From: Bradyrhizobium sp. 1
GTDB lineage: Bacteria > Pseudomonadota > Alphaproteobacteria > Rhizobiales > Xanthobacteraceae
Length of the DNA: 64,000 nucleotides
Reading direction: 5' to 3'
NCBI RefSeq assembly: GCF_023073315.1
Contig: NZ_JADPJH010000018.1
Coordinates: 658,476 to 722,475 of the forward strand
This document shows, one piece after another, positions 10,175 to 18,146 of the stretch (the first letter of the stretch is position 1; each line of letters opens with the position of its first letter). Under the pieces are notes generated by a model. It was not told where the DNA came from. It ran no database searches and worked only from the letters and a program-made list of their open reading frames with translations. A program made the translations under genes and the position numbers.

Positions 10175-11293
10175 CTACGCAGCGTTATCGACCTTCAACA
10201 CCCCACGCCGGATCTGGTCCTCCTCGATCGACTCGAACAGGGCCTTGAAATTGCCTTCACCAAAGCCGTCGTCACCCTTGCGCTGGATGAACTCGAAAAA
10301 GATCGGGCCGATCGCGTTCGCTGAGAAGATCTGCAGCAGCACCTTGGTCTGGCCGCCGTCGACCACGCCCTCGCCATCGATCAGGATGCCGTTCTTCAGA
10401 AGACGTGCGACATCCTCGCCGTGCTTGGGCAAGCGCGCGTCGATTTTCTCAAAATAAGTCTCGGGCGGTGACGGCATGAAGGGCAGGCCGGCGTCGCGCA
10501 GGCCTTCGATCGTGCCGTGGATCTCGCGGCAGCCGCAGGCGATGTGCTGGATGCCCTCACCGCGATAGACCTTCAGATATTCCTCGATCTGGCCGGAATC
10601 GCCGGCGTCCTCGTTGATCGGAATCCGGATCTTGCCATCGGGGCTCGTCAGCGCGCGCGAGAACAGGCCGGAGGCGCGGCCCTCGATGTCGAAGAAGCGG
10701 ATCTGGCGGAAGTTGAACAACTTTTCGTAGAAGCCCGTCCACACATCCATGCGGCCGCGATGGACGTTATGGGTGAGATGGTCGAGATAGAACAAGCCGG
10801 CGCCGACCGGCCGCGGATCACGCGGGCCGAGCCATTCGAACTCGGCCTCATAGGCCGAGCCCTTGGCGCCGTAGCGATCGACGAAGTACAGCAGGCTGCC
10901 GCCGATGCCCTTGATGGCGGGGACATCGAGCGTCTTCTGCGCCGATGACACATCGGCAGGCTCCGCGCCGAGCGAAATCGCGCGGTCATAGGCCGCCTTC
11001 GTATCGACCACGCGAAACGCCATCGACGGTGCACAAGGGCCGTGCGCGGCAACGAACTCGTAACCGTGGGTGCCGGGCTCCTCGTTGACGAGGTAGTTGA
11101 TGTCGCCCTGGCGATAGACCGTGATCTTCTTGGCCTTGTGGCGCGCGACGGCCGCATAACCCATCAGCTTGAACAGCGCGTGCAGCTCTTCCGGATTGGG
11201 GTGCGCATATTCGACGAACTCGAACCCGTCGGTGCCCATTGGATTGTCGGCGGTGATCGTGGCCGGCGGTGCATCGTGCGGAAACGGACCCAT
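10175..11293 (-). CDS. hpd: 4-hydroxyphenylpyruvate dioxygenase
   Basis: 372 residues, typical of bacterial HPPD. It converts 4-hydroxyphenylpyruvate to homogentisate, with Fe(II) and O2, in tyrosine breakdown. The three iron ligands are recognisable: His in LDHLTHNVH, His in GIQHIACG, and Glu in the C-terminal FFEFIQRKG. The product is the substrate of HmgA, encoded 2.6 kb away in the same direction but in another transcription unit. ATG at 11293 with a GGGAGA ribosome site. A Lrp/AsnC regulator is divergently transcribed from the same intergenic region, which carries a clean palindrome (11380-11396), so tyrosine-responsive control by that regulator is likely. Confidence 0.95.
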   Translation of the reverse strand: MGPFPHDAPPATITADNPMGTDGFEFVEYAHPNPEELHALFKLMGYAAVARHKAKKITVYRQGDINYLVNEEPGTHGYEFVAAHGPCAPSMAFRVVDTKAAYDRAISLGAEPADVSSAQKTLDVPAIKGIGGSLLYFVDRYGAKGSAYEAEFEWLGPRDPRPVGAGLFYLDHLTHNVHRGRMDVWTGFYEKLFNFRQIRFFDIEGRASGLFSRALTSPDGKIRIPINEDAGDSGQIEEYLKVYRGEGIQHIACGCREIHGTIEGLRDAGLPFMPSPPETYFEKIDARLPKHGEDVARLLKNGILIDGEGVVDGGQTKVLLQIFSANAIGPIFFEFIQRKGDDGFGEGNFKALFESIEEDQIRRGVLKVDNAA

Positions 11294-11379
11294 GGTGTTC
11301 TCCCAAATGGCTGCTGGGACGAACTATCCTTCATGGGAGGCGCAAGGAGCGTGCAAACGAGACGTCTTTTGGCTATCAT

Positions 11380-11396
11380 ATGCACGATCCGTGCAT
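11380..11396. promoter_or_regulatory. Palindrome in the hpd/Lrp divergent region
   Basis: ATGCACG (11380-11386) and CGTGCAT (11390-11396) are perfect reverse complements around a three-base centre. The site ends three bases before the regulator's ATG and lies 87 bases upstream of hpd, so binding there could both repress the regulator's own gene and act on hpd. Function inferred from position and symmetry. Confidence 0.6.
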
Positions 11397-11399
11397 CAA

Positions 11400-11894
11400 A
11401 TGGACGAAACACGCATGATTCCGGTGGATGCCTTCGACCTCAAGATCCTCGGCGCGCTCCAGGACGACGGCCGCCTCACCAACCAGGAGCTTGCCGATCT
11501 CGCGGGCCTCTCCGCCTCGCAATGCTCGCGGCGGCGGATGCGGCTGGAGGAGGAGAAGGTGATCGCAGGCTATCATGCCGACCTCTCCAGCGAGGCGCTC
11601 GGCTTCGGCGTGATCGCCTTCATCCAGGTCGGGCTTGCGACCCACTCGCCGGACAATTCAAAACGCTTCCGCGCGCTGGTGAACCGGATCGACGAGATCC
11701 AGGAGGCCTATTCGCTGACGGGCGATGCCGATTACGTGCTCAAGGCGGTGCTGCGCGATCTCAAGGGCCTTTCCAACCTCGTCAACGACGTGCTGATGCC
11801 GCACCAGAGCGTGGCGCATGTGCGCTCCTCGATCGTGCTCGACCGACTGAAGGAAAGCTCAAAGCTGCCGCTAAAGGATTTGAAGGCTGGCTGA
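11400..11894 (+). CDS. Lrp/AsnC family transcriptional regulator
   Basis: 164 residues. The N-terminal helix-turn-helix starts with DAFDLKILGALQDDGRLTNQ and includes LSASQCSRRRMRLEEE as recognition helix; the C-terminal half (VIAFIQVGL, GDADYVLKAVLRDL) is the RAM/AsnC ligand-binding and oligomerisation domain. The divergent arrangement with hpd suggests it controls tyrosine catabolism, probably sensing an aromatic amino acid or keto acid. ATG at 11400 gives the full domain; ATG 11415 is a possible shorter start. The initiation codon lies directly beside the palindrome at 11380-11396, consistent with autoregulation. Confidence 0.9.
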   Translation: MDETRMIPVDAFDLKILGALQDDGRLTNQELADLAGLSASQCSRRRMRLEEEKVIAGYHADLSSEALGFGVIAFIQVGLATHSPDNSKRFRALVNRIDEIQEAYSLTGDADYVLKAVLRDLKGLSNLVNDVLMPHQSVAHVRSSIVLDRLKESSKLPLKDLKAG

Positions 11895-11967
11895 AATCGA
11901 GGGAACTACGTCATTCGCGCCCCGCGCGCGATCTGCGATCATCCGGCCAATCCGCGGAGATTCAACC

Positions 11968-12279
11968 ATGGCCCTCCAGCTTCGACCGAACTGCGAATAT
12001 TGCGACCGCGACCTGCCGCCTGATGCAACGGATGCACGGATCTGCTCCTATGAATGCACGTTCTGCGCGGACTGCGTGGAGACAAGGCTCTCCAACGTCT
12101 GCCCGAACTGCGGCGGCGGCTTTGCGCCGCGCCCGATCAGGCCGACGCAAGAATGGCGGCCGGGCGTGTGCACGACGAAGCAGGCGCCGTCCGACAAGCG
12201 GGTGCATTTGAAGTACAGCGTGGAGGACGTCGCTGCACATTGCGCGAGGATCAAGGACGTGGCGCCGGAGAAGCGATAG
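11968..12279 (+). CDS. DUF1272 domain protein (small cysteine-rich)
   Basis: 103 residues. The first 55 residues match the DUF1272 pattern: LRPNCEYCDRDLPPD, then CSYECTFCADCVE and VCPNCGGG, with eight cysteines spaced as paired CxxC-type knuckles that probably bind zinc. The C-terminal part is charged and unremarkable. Function of the family is unknown. It begins 73 bases after the Lrp-type gene and ends just before repeat copy A2. Possibly cotranscribed with the regulator. ATG at 11968. Confidence 0.85.
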   Translation: MALQLRPNCEYCDRDLPPDATDARICSYECTFCADCVETRLSNVCPNCGGGFAPRPIRPTQEWRPGVCTTKQAPSDKRVHLKYSVEDVAAHCARIKDVAPEKR

Positions 12280-12280
12280 C

Positions 12281-12377
12281 TCTCGTAGGGTGGGCAAAGC
12301 GCAGCGTGCCCACGTCTTCGCTGCCGTCGGGAAGATGGTGGGCACGGCGCAAGAGCGCCTTTGCCCACCCTACGAGA
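12281..12377. repeat. Palindromic intergenic repeat, family A copy 2
   Basis: The outer arms are a perfect 19-base inverted repeat (12281-12299, TCTCGTAGGGTGGGCAAAG, and 12359-12377). Inside are two further hairpins, GTGGGCA/TGCCCAC on the left and GTGGGCAC...TGCCCAC on the right. It lies between convergent genes (DUF1272 and fahA). Confidence 0.9.
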
Positions 12378-12393
12378 CCGGAGCGCGTCGCAA

Positions 12394-13668
12394 TCATTCC
12401 GCCGCCGAGATCGTCCCCTCGACCTCACCGAACCCGACGCGATAACCGTTGCCCTGGCACCAGCCGCGCATGACGAGGCTGTCGCCGTCCTCCAGGAACG
12501 TGCGCCTGGCGCCGCCGGGGAGCTCGACCGGCTCGGTGCCGTTCCAGCTGATCTCCAGCAAGCTGCCGCGCTGGTTCTTCTCCGGGCCGGAGATGGTGCC
12601 GCTGCCGAGGAGATCGCCGACATTCATCGCGCAACCGCTGGAGGCGTGGTGCATCAACTGCTGTACCGAGGACCAGTACATGTATTTGAAATTGGTGCGG
12701 CTGATGCCCGCGGGCGCATTGGCGCCGGCGGCGCGCAGGGAGATGTCGAGCTCCAGATCGTAGTTCTGCGGCTTCGCTTGCTTGAGATAATCGAGCGGCA
12801 CCGGCTCCTGCTCCGGCCCCTTCAGGCGGAACGGTTCCAGCGCCTCGCGCGTCACCACCCAGGGGCTGATTGAAGTGGCAAATGCTTTCGCGAGGAACGG
12901 CCCCAGCGGCACATATTCCCATTGCTGAATGTCGCGCGCGCTCCAGTCGTTGAGCAGCACGAAGCCGAAGATCATCTCTTCGGCCTGATGCTCGGTCAGC
13001 ATGCCGCCCATCGGCGAAGGCTGGCCAACCACGACGCCCATCTCCAGCTCGAAATCGAGCCGCTTGCACGGTGCAAAGCTCGGCACCTCAACATTCGGCG
13101 GCTTCAGCTGCCCGTGCGGGCGCTTCACTTTTGTGCCGCTGACGACGACAGTCGACGCACGGCCGTTATAGCCGATCGGCATGTGCAGCCAGTTCGGTTG
13201 CAGCGCGTTGTCCTTGCCGCGGAACATCACGCCGACATTGGTCGCGTGCTCTTTCGACGAATAGAAATCGGTATAGCCGGAAACGGCGAAAGGCAGATGC
13301 AGCTTTGCATCGCGCATCGGCACCAACGCCTGCTGGCGCAGCTCCTCGTTGTCACGCAGTTCCGGATGATCGTGGCGCAGCAGCTCGCTGATCCGCGCCC
13401 GCGTCTTCGCCCAGACTTTTGGTCCCAGCGCCATGAAGGGATTGAGCGAGCCCCCGGAGAATACGCCGAGCGGTCCGACGTCGAGCCGGGAGTCCTGCTC
13501 GAGCTCCCAGAGATCGAGCACGTGATTGCCGATTGCGACACCGACCCGCGGCGTCGGGTTGGCCTCGGTCGAGAACACGCCATAGGGCAGGTTCTGGATC
13601 GGGAAATCGGAGGCGGGATCGACGTCGATAAAGGAGCGGAGGCTGGGATCGTTGGGGTGGGTTGTCAC
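12394..13668 (-). CDS. fahA: Fumarylacetoacetase
   Basis: 424 residues, normal family length. It hydrolyses 4-fumarylacetoacetate to fumarate and acetoacetate, the last step of the homogentisate pathway. Recognisable family motifs include FPIQNLPYGVFS near the N-terminus, the active-site segment YTDFYSSKEHATNVG, RGKDNALQPNWLHMPIGYNG, and ELEMGVVVGQPSPMG, which carries metal-binding carboxylates. GTG start at 13668 with only a weak ribosome site. It follows hmgA in the same direction after a 192-base gap occupied by a large palindromic repeat (B1), so it may be partly uncoupled from hmgA. No maleylacetoacetate isomerase is encoded nearby. Confidence 0.95.
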   Translation of the reverse strand: MTTHPNDPSLRSFIDVDPASDFPIQNLPYGVFSTEANPTPRVGVAIGNHVLDLWELEQDSRLDVGPLGVFSGGSLNPFMALGPKVWAKTRARISELLRHDHPELRDNEELRQQALVPMRDAKLHLPFAVSGYTDFYSSKEHATNVGVMFRGKDNALQPNWLHMPIGYNGRASTVVVSGTKVKRPHGQLKPPNVEVPSFAPCKRLDFELEMGVVVGQPSPMGGMLTEHQAEEMIFGFVLLNDWSARDIQQWEYVPLGPFLAKAFATSISPWVVTREALEPFRLKGPEQEPVPLDYLKQAKPQNYDLELDISLRAAGANAPAGISRTNFKYMYWSSVQQLMHHASSGCAMNVGDLLGSGTISGPEKNQRGSLLEISWNGTEPVELPGGARRTFLEDGDSLVMRGWCQGNGYRVGFGEVEGTISAAE

Positions 13669-13688
13669 TTTTCGCTCGGTTCTTTTTT

Positions 13689-13854
13689 CCTTCTCCCCTT
13701 GTGGGAGAAGGTGGCGCGAAGCGCCGGATGAGGGGTTCTATCCGCGAGTCCAAATGAGAGAGGTTCACTCGCGGATAGAACCCCTCACCCGTCTCGCCGC
13801 TTCCGCGGCGAGCCACCCTATCCCCGGTCTGAACACACACAAGGGGAGAGGGGA
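13689..13854. repeat. Large palindromic repeat, family B copy 1
   Basis: Contains hairpin CCTTCTCCC/GGGAGAAGG (13689-13711), a perfect 19-base inverted repeat with arms 13731-13749 and 13767-13785, and a third hairpin CTCGCCGC-ttcc-GCGGCGAG (13793-13812). Related copies are at 34733, 55994 and 58285. It fills the hmgA-fahA gap. Confidence 0.85.
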
Positions 13855-13860
13855 AGACCG

Positions 13861-15207
13861 TCACGGCCTGTTCGGATCGAACCGCTTCTCCAAACCCTTC
13901 CAGCAATCCGCGTAATCGTCTTGCAACGTCGCTGAGTTCGCGGCATGCGCTGTCACGCGCTGGGCATAGCGGGTCTCGAACATGAAGGCCATCGTCCCCG
14001 TCAGCTTCACGGGCTTCAGCTCGCCGTTGCTGGCGTGCTCGAAGGCGTCGCGGTCGGGGCCGTGCGGCAGCATGCAATTGTGCAGCGAGACGCCGCCCGG
14101 AACAAAGCCCTGCGGCTTGGCGTCATAGACGCCGTAGATCAGGCCCATGAACTCGCTCATGATATTCATGTGGTACCACGGCGGACGGAAGGTGTTGTCG
14201 GCAACCATCCAGCGTTCGGGGAAAATGACGAAGTCGATATTCGCGGTGCCCGCAGTCTCGGACGGTGAGGTCAGCACCGTGAAGATCGAGGGATCAGGAT
14301 GATCGAAGCCGATCGCGCCGACCGGCGAGAACGTGCGCAGATCGTATTTGTAGGGCGCATAATTGCCGTGCCAGGCGACGACGTCGATCGGCGAATGCGG
14401 CAGCGTCGTCTTGAACAGCGCGCCGCCCCATTTCACGAACAGCTCGGTCGGCGTATCCTTGTCCTCGTAATGCGCGACCGGTGTGAGGAAATCGCGCGCG
14501 TTGGCGAGGCAATTGGCGCCGATCGGGCCACGCTCCGGTAGCGTGAAGGCGCCGCCATAGTTCTCGCAGAGATAGCCACGCGCAGGACCATTCGGAATCT
14601 CGACGCGGAATTTGACGCCGCGCGGGATCACCACGATCTCGCCGGGCTCGGCGTCGATGCGGCCGAACTCGGTGGCGACGCGCAGCTTGCCCTGCTGCAG
14701 CACGAACATCAGTTCGCCGTCGGCATTGTAGAAGTGCTGGTCCACCATCGACTTGGTGATGAGATAGATGTGCGCGGCCATGCCGGCCTGCGTGTTGACA
14801 TCGCCGGCGGTCGTCATGGTCTGCACGCCCTGAAGGAAGGTCGTGTCCTCCTTCGGGATCGGCGCCGGGTCCCAGCGCAGCTGCGCGATCGGCAGATCGT
14901 ATTCATGACAGGGCGCCGAGCGCCACAGGCCGCCATCGGCCTTCTCGAAGCGGCCAGAATGCTTCACCGAGGGGCGGATACGATAGAGCCACGAGCGCTC
15001 GTTGGTGCCGCGCGGCGCGGTGAAAGGCGAGCCGGAGAGCTGCTCGGCATAGAGCCCGTAGGCGCAGCGCTGCGGCGAGTTGCGACCGATCGGCAGCGCG
15101 CCCGGCAGTGCTTCGGTCTCAAAGCTGTTGCCGAAGCCGGACATGTAGCCCGGTGTCACCTGCGCCGAGCTGCGGATGATCTGATCAGGCGAGGTATTGA
15201 TGTTCAT
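13861..15207 (-). CDS. hmgA: Homogentisate 1,2-dioxygenase
   Basis: 448 residues; opens the ring of homogentisate to maleylacetoacetate using Fe(II) and O2. The C-terminal active site is intact: [16 protein letters not shown] supplies a His and the Glu iron ligands, and [11 protein letters not shown] the second His. The central [14 protein letters not shown] and [14 protein letters not shown] near the N-terminus are also typical. ATG at 15207 has a perfect AGGAGG ribosome site, which itself overlaps the end of the preceding MBL-fold gene; the two genes are separated by two bases, so they are translationally coupled. This ties homogentisate cleavage to the FAD monooxygenase/MBL cluster upstream. 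Confidence 0.96.
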   Translation of the reverse strand: MNINTSPDQIIRSSAQVTPGYMSGFGNSFETEALPGALPIGRNSPQRCAYGLYAEQLSGSPFTAPRGTNERSWLYRIRPSVKHSGRFEKADGGLWRSAPCHEYDLPIAQLRWDPAPIPKEDTTFLQGVQTMTTAGDVNTQAGMAAHIYLITKSMVDQHFYNADGELMFVLQQGKLRVATEFGRIDAEPGEIVVIPRGVKFRVEIPNGPARGYLCENYGGAFTLPERGPIGANCLANARDFLTPVAHYEDKDTPTELFVKWGGALFKTTLPHSPIDVVAWHGNYAPYKYDLRTFSPVGAIGFDHPDPSIFTVLTSPSETAGTANIDFVIFPERWMVADNTFRPPWYHMNIMSEFMGLIYGVYDAKPQGFVPGGVSLHNCMLPHGPDRDAFEHASNGELKPVKLTGTMAFMFETRYAQRVTAHAANSATLQDDYADCWKGLEKRFDPNRP

Positions 15208-15209
15208 GA

Positions 15210-16163
15210 CTATCCTCCTTGCAAAGCGGCCCACATCTCCTGGTCGCGCTTGTCGGTCCAGATCACGGGATCGTCGATCCCCGATGCTTCGTCATAGGCG
15301 CGCGAGACGTTGAACGGCAGGCAGTGCTCGTAGATGGCAAAACTGTGGAACTTCGGATCCATCACTTCGCGCGTCGCGGCCATCGATTCCTTCAGCGTGC
15401 GTCCCTTGGCGACCGAGATTTCGGCTGCGCCATAGAGCGAGGTGACGAAATCGCGCGTCATCGCGATGGCTTCGCGCACGGTGGCCGTGCCCTTGAGCGC
15501 GTCGCCGCGGCCCGGCGCGATCGCCTTGGGATTGAAGTTGCGGATCTCGTTCAGCGTCAGCGGCCATTCGCGCAGATGCGCATCGCCGCAATAGCAGGCC
15601 GAGTGATATTCGATGAGGTCGCCGGAGAACATCACCTCGGCGTCCGGCACCCAGGCGACGATGTCGCCGGAAGTGTGACCGGCGCCCAGCTGCATCAGCC
15701 GCACTTCGCGTTTTCCCAGGTAGATCGACATTTCGCCTTCAAAGGTGAGCGTCGGCCAGGTCAGGCCGGGGATGCTCTCGGCATCCTGGAACAGGCGGGG
15801 GAATCGGCCATATTCGGAATCCCAATCCTGCTGGCCGCGCTCCTCGATCAGCCGATGCGTTTCCTGCGAGGCGACGATTCCTTGCGCGTTGTAGGCAGAG
15901 GCGCCGAGCACGCGCACGGCGTGATAGTGCGACAGCACGACATATTTGATCGGCTTGTCGGTGACGGCCTTGACGCGCTCGATCACCTTGTTCGCCATTG
16001 CGGGCGTCGACTGCGCGTCGAACACCAGGCAGCCGTCGTCGCCGACGATAATCGCGGTGTTCGGATCGCCCTCGGCGGTGAAGGCGTAGAGATCAGTGCC
16101 GATCTCGGAGAAGGTGATTTTCTTCTCGGAGAGATCGCCGGTGGATGCGAAGTTCTTCGCCAT
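15210..16163 (-). CDS. Metallo-beta-lactamase-fold protein with altered metal motif
   Basis: 317 residues with the MBL fold pattern: strand-loop [13 protein letters not shown], the metal loop, [12 protein letters not shown] with a later His, and MFSGDLIEY with the bridging Asp. The normal HxHxDH loop reads H79-Y-H81-A-V83-R84, so the Asp and second His that would bind the second metal are replaced. The protein may bind one metal only or have another role. It lies between a DUF2783 gene and hmgA, two bases before hmgA. Possible roles are hydrolysis of a lactone or thioester intermediate, or a non-hydrolytic function. ATG at 16163 with TTAAGGA upstream. Confidence 0.82.
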   Translation of the reverse strand: MAKNFASTGDLSEKKITFSEIGTDLYAFTAEGDPNTAIIVGDDGCLVFDAQSTPAMANKVIERVKAVTDKPIKYVVLSHYHAVRVLGASAYNAQGIVASQETHRLIEERGQQDWDSEYGRFPRLFQDAESIPGLTWPTLTFEGEMSIYLGKREVRLMQLGAGHTSGDIVAWVPDAEVMFSGDLIEYHSACYCGDAHLREWPLTLNEIRNFNPKAIAPGRGDALKGTATVREAIAMTRDFVTSLYGAAEISVAKGRTLKESMAATREVMDPKFHSFAIYEHCLPFNVSRAYDEASGIDDPVIWTDKRDQEMWAALQGG

Positions 16164-16186
16164 CAGTTTGTCCTTAAGGTCTTGGG

Positions 16187-16411
16187 TTATTGTTGCTGCT
16201 GTTGTTGCTGCTGGCCGTCGATCATGCGGCGTTTTGCCAGCACGAGCGCCTCCCGCAGCACGTCGATGTCGCCGATATGGTTGGCAAGGATCAGCACCAG
16301 CGCGGCGTCGAAATCGGCGCTCTGCTCGTCGGTCAGGCCGCGATGCGCCTCGACAATGGCGCGAAAGGCATCGTCGGGCCGCGCGAAGTTGGAACTGGTA
16401 GAGAGCGGCAT
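16187..16411 (-). CDS. DUF2783 family small protein with glutamine tail
   Basis: 74 residues, nearly all helical by appearance: LTDEQSADFDAALVLILANH and IGDIDVLREALVLAKRRMI. It fits the DUF2783 family, whose members I know as neighbours of FAD monooxygenases; no function is established. The last eight residues are all glutamine, encoded by a CAG/CAA run, which may be a slippage-prone tract. ATG at 16411 follows GAGG that overlaps the FAD gene end; a TTG at 16423 is an alternative start. It lies eight bases downstream of the monooxygenase stop and 23 bases before the MBL gene, so it is clearly in the operon. May be a small subunit or stabiliser of the monooxygenase (inference). Confidence 0.8.
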   Translation of the reverse strand: MPLSTSSNFARPDDAFRAIVEAHRGLTDEQSADFDAALVLILANHIGDIDVLREALVLAKRRMIDGQQQQQQQQ

Positions 16412-16419
16412 GCAAAACC

Positions 16420-18036
16420 TCAATTCACGCCTGCCGCCCGCGACAGCGCGGCGGCGATGACCTCGCGCGTCGGATGACGGAAACGTGCTGCGATATAGCC
16501 ATCGGGCCTGAGCAGATAGGCCGCACCTGGCTCGGCGTCGTAGCGCTTTGCGACAAGGCCCGACGGATCGGCAAGTCCGCCTTCACCACCGATGCGGATG
16601 TCCTTCACGCCATCTGGCGCATCGATTGCCGCGCCATTGCTGAACGACAGCAAGGTGAAGTCCGTTCCGTTGCGGCGGAAGGCATCCGTCAAATAAGCCT
16701 GCTCGCCAACTGGCGCGTCGAGCATGGAACAGCCCGGCGACGGCCCACCGCGCCACGCATCCACATCGAGCGATGACAGCGGCGAGTCGTAGCTGCACGG
16801 CACCGACAGTCGGCCGCCATTGACCATGCGCTTGCCGAACTCAGTTTCCTTCGCCAGCGACAGCACGGCCTTGCGCAGTCGCGCTTCCTGGTGCGAGTTC
16901 GGCGCCATGAAATCGGTCGAGCGGGTGGACTCGCGGATATTCTCGTCGGCCGCGAGGCTGCGCTCAACGTGATAGCTTTCGAGCAAACTCGCGGGCGAGA
17001 TCCCGCGCAGCACACGATCGAGCTTCCAGGAAAGGTTTTCGGCGTCCTCGAGTCCCGAGTTCGCGCCGCGCGCACCGAAGGGCGAGACCTGATGCGCGGA
17101 GTCGCCAGCAAAGATCACGCGGCCGTGGAGGAAGCGATCCATCCGCCGGCACTGGAATTTGTAGAGCGAGATCCACTCGAACTCGAACTTGTCGTGCCCG
17201 AGCATGCGCGCGAGCCGCGGCCGCACGTTTTCGGGCTTCTTCTCGACGACAGGATCGGCATCGCGGCTGAGCTGAAGATCGATGCGCCAGACATCGTCGG
17301 GCTGGCGATGCAGCAGCGCCGAGCGTCCGGCATGAAACGGCGGGTCGAACCAGAACCAGCGCTCGGTCGGAAATTCCGCCGTCATCTTGACGTCGGCGAT
17401 CAGGAACTGGTCCTCGAACACCTGTCCCGCAAAGTCGGCGCCGACCATCTGCCGCAGCGAGGAGCGCGCGCCGTCGCAGGCGACGACATATTGCGCATGG
17501 AGGCGATAGGCCCCCTCGGGCGTTTCGATCGTCAGCACGACGGAATCGTTGCGCTGTTCGAGCGCCGTCACCTTGTTGCGCCAGCGCAGGTCGATGCCGG
17601 GCAGATCGCTGATGCGATCGACCAGATAGGCCTCGGCGTAATATTGCTGAAGGTTGATGAAGGCGGGGCGCTTGTGGCCATCCTCCGGCAGCAGGTTGAA
17701 CTGATAGAGCTGCGACTCCCCGTGAAAGATGCGGCCGACGCTCCACACCACGCCCTTGTCGACCATGCGGTCGGCAACGCCAAGCCGGTCCCAATATTCC
17801 AGCGACCGTTTCGAGAAGCAGATCGCGCGGGAGCCCTCGCCGATGCGATCGGCATCATCCAGAAGGACGACGCGCTGGCCGCGCTGGGCGAGATCAATCG
17901 CCAGCGACAGGCCCACGGGCCCTGCGCCGACAACCACGACCGGATGCTCGGCCGCGCTCTGGCCGGGACGGTCCTGGTCGGAGTGACGGCGATAGCCGAA
18001 CTGGGATTTGGCCTGATACGTATTGGCCTGCGCCAT
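16420..18036 (-). CDS. FAD-dependent aromatic monooxygenase
   Basis: 538-residue group A flavoprotein hydroxylase. Motifs in order: VVGAGPVGLSLAIDLAQRG, the dinucleotide-binding fold near residues 35-53; the DG motif CDGARSSLR around residue 190; and GRVIFAGDSAHQVSPFGARG, the GD motif contacting the FAD ribityl chain. The C-terminal thioredoxin-like tail (PDGYIAARF) matches the phenol hydroxylase/MhpA type. It presumably hydroxylates a phenolic acid with NAD(P)H and O2. Since hmgA follows in the same operon, a product such as homogentisate or a related hydroquinone is plausible, for example from a hydroxyphenylacetate, but the substrate cannot be read. ATG at 18036 with GAGG. The divergent MarR gene and shared operator suggest induction by the substrate. 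Confidence 0.88.
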   Translation of the reverse strand: MAQANTYQAKSQFGYRRHSDQDRPGQSAAEHPVVVVGAGPVGLSLAIDLAQRGQRVVLLDDADRIGEGSRAICFSKRSLEYWDRLGVADRMVDKGVVWSVGRIFHGESQLYQFNLLPEDGHKRPAFINLQQYYAEAYLVDRISDLPGIDLRWRNKVTALEQRNDSVVLTIETPEGAYRLHAQYVVACDGARSSLRQMVGADFAGQVFEDQFLIADVKMTAEFPTERWFWFDPPFHAGRSALLHRQPDDVWRIDLQLSRDADPVVEKKPENVRPRLARMLGHDKFEFEWISLYKFQCRRMDRFLHGRVIFAGDSAHQVSPFGARGANSGLEDAENLSWKLDRVLRGISPASLLESYHVERSLAADENIRESTRSTDFMAPNSHQEARLRKAVLSLAKETEFGKRMVNGGRLSVPCSYDSPLSSLDVDAWRGGPSPGCSMLDAPVGEQAYLTDAFRRNGTDFTLLSFSNGAAIDAPDGVKDIRIGGEGGLADPSGLVAKRYDAEPGAAYLLRPDGYIAARFRHPTREVIAAALSRAAGVN

Positions 18037-18078
18037 GCACTAACCTCGGCTCTGGTCAGGAGCGGACTGATCTGCTAG

Positions 18079-18098
18079 ATAGTCTCACGTGCAACTAT
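18079..18098. promoter_or_regulatory. Likely MarR operator between the monooxygenase and marR genes
   Basis: ATAGTCTCACGTGCAACTAT is a 20-base dyad with no spacer; eight of ten base pairs are symmetric (ATAGTnnCAC and its complement). Size and form suit a winged-helix MarR dimer. It sits 42 bases upstream of the monooxygenase start and 48 bases upstream of the divergent regulator, so one site could control both. Confidence 0.65.
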
Positions 18099-18146
18099 TT
18101 TGGACCGGAGCCGGCCGGCCGTCAACTGGAATTCGGAGCGCATGCC

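Noticed and set aside
13689..13854. Repeats considered as a CRISPR array
   Set aside because: No evenly spaced identical direct repeats with unique spacers; the element is a single multi-hairpin palindrome.
16420..18078. Long plus-strand frame opposite the FAD monooxygenase
   Set aside because: Antisense artefact; all flavoprotein motifs are on the minus strand.
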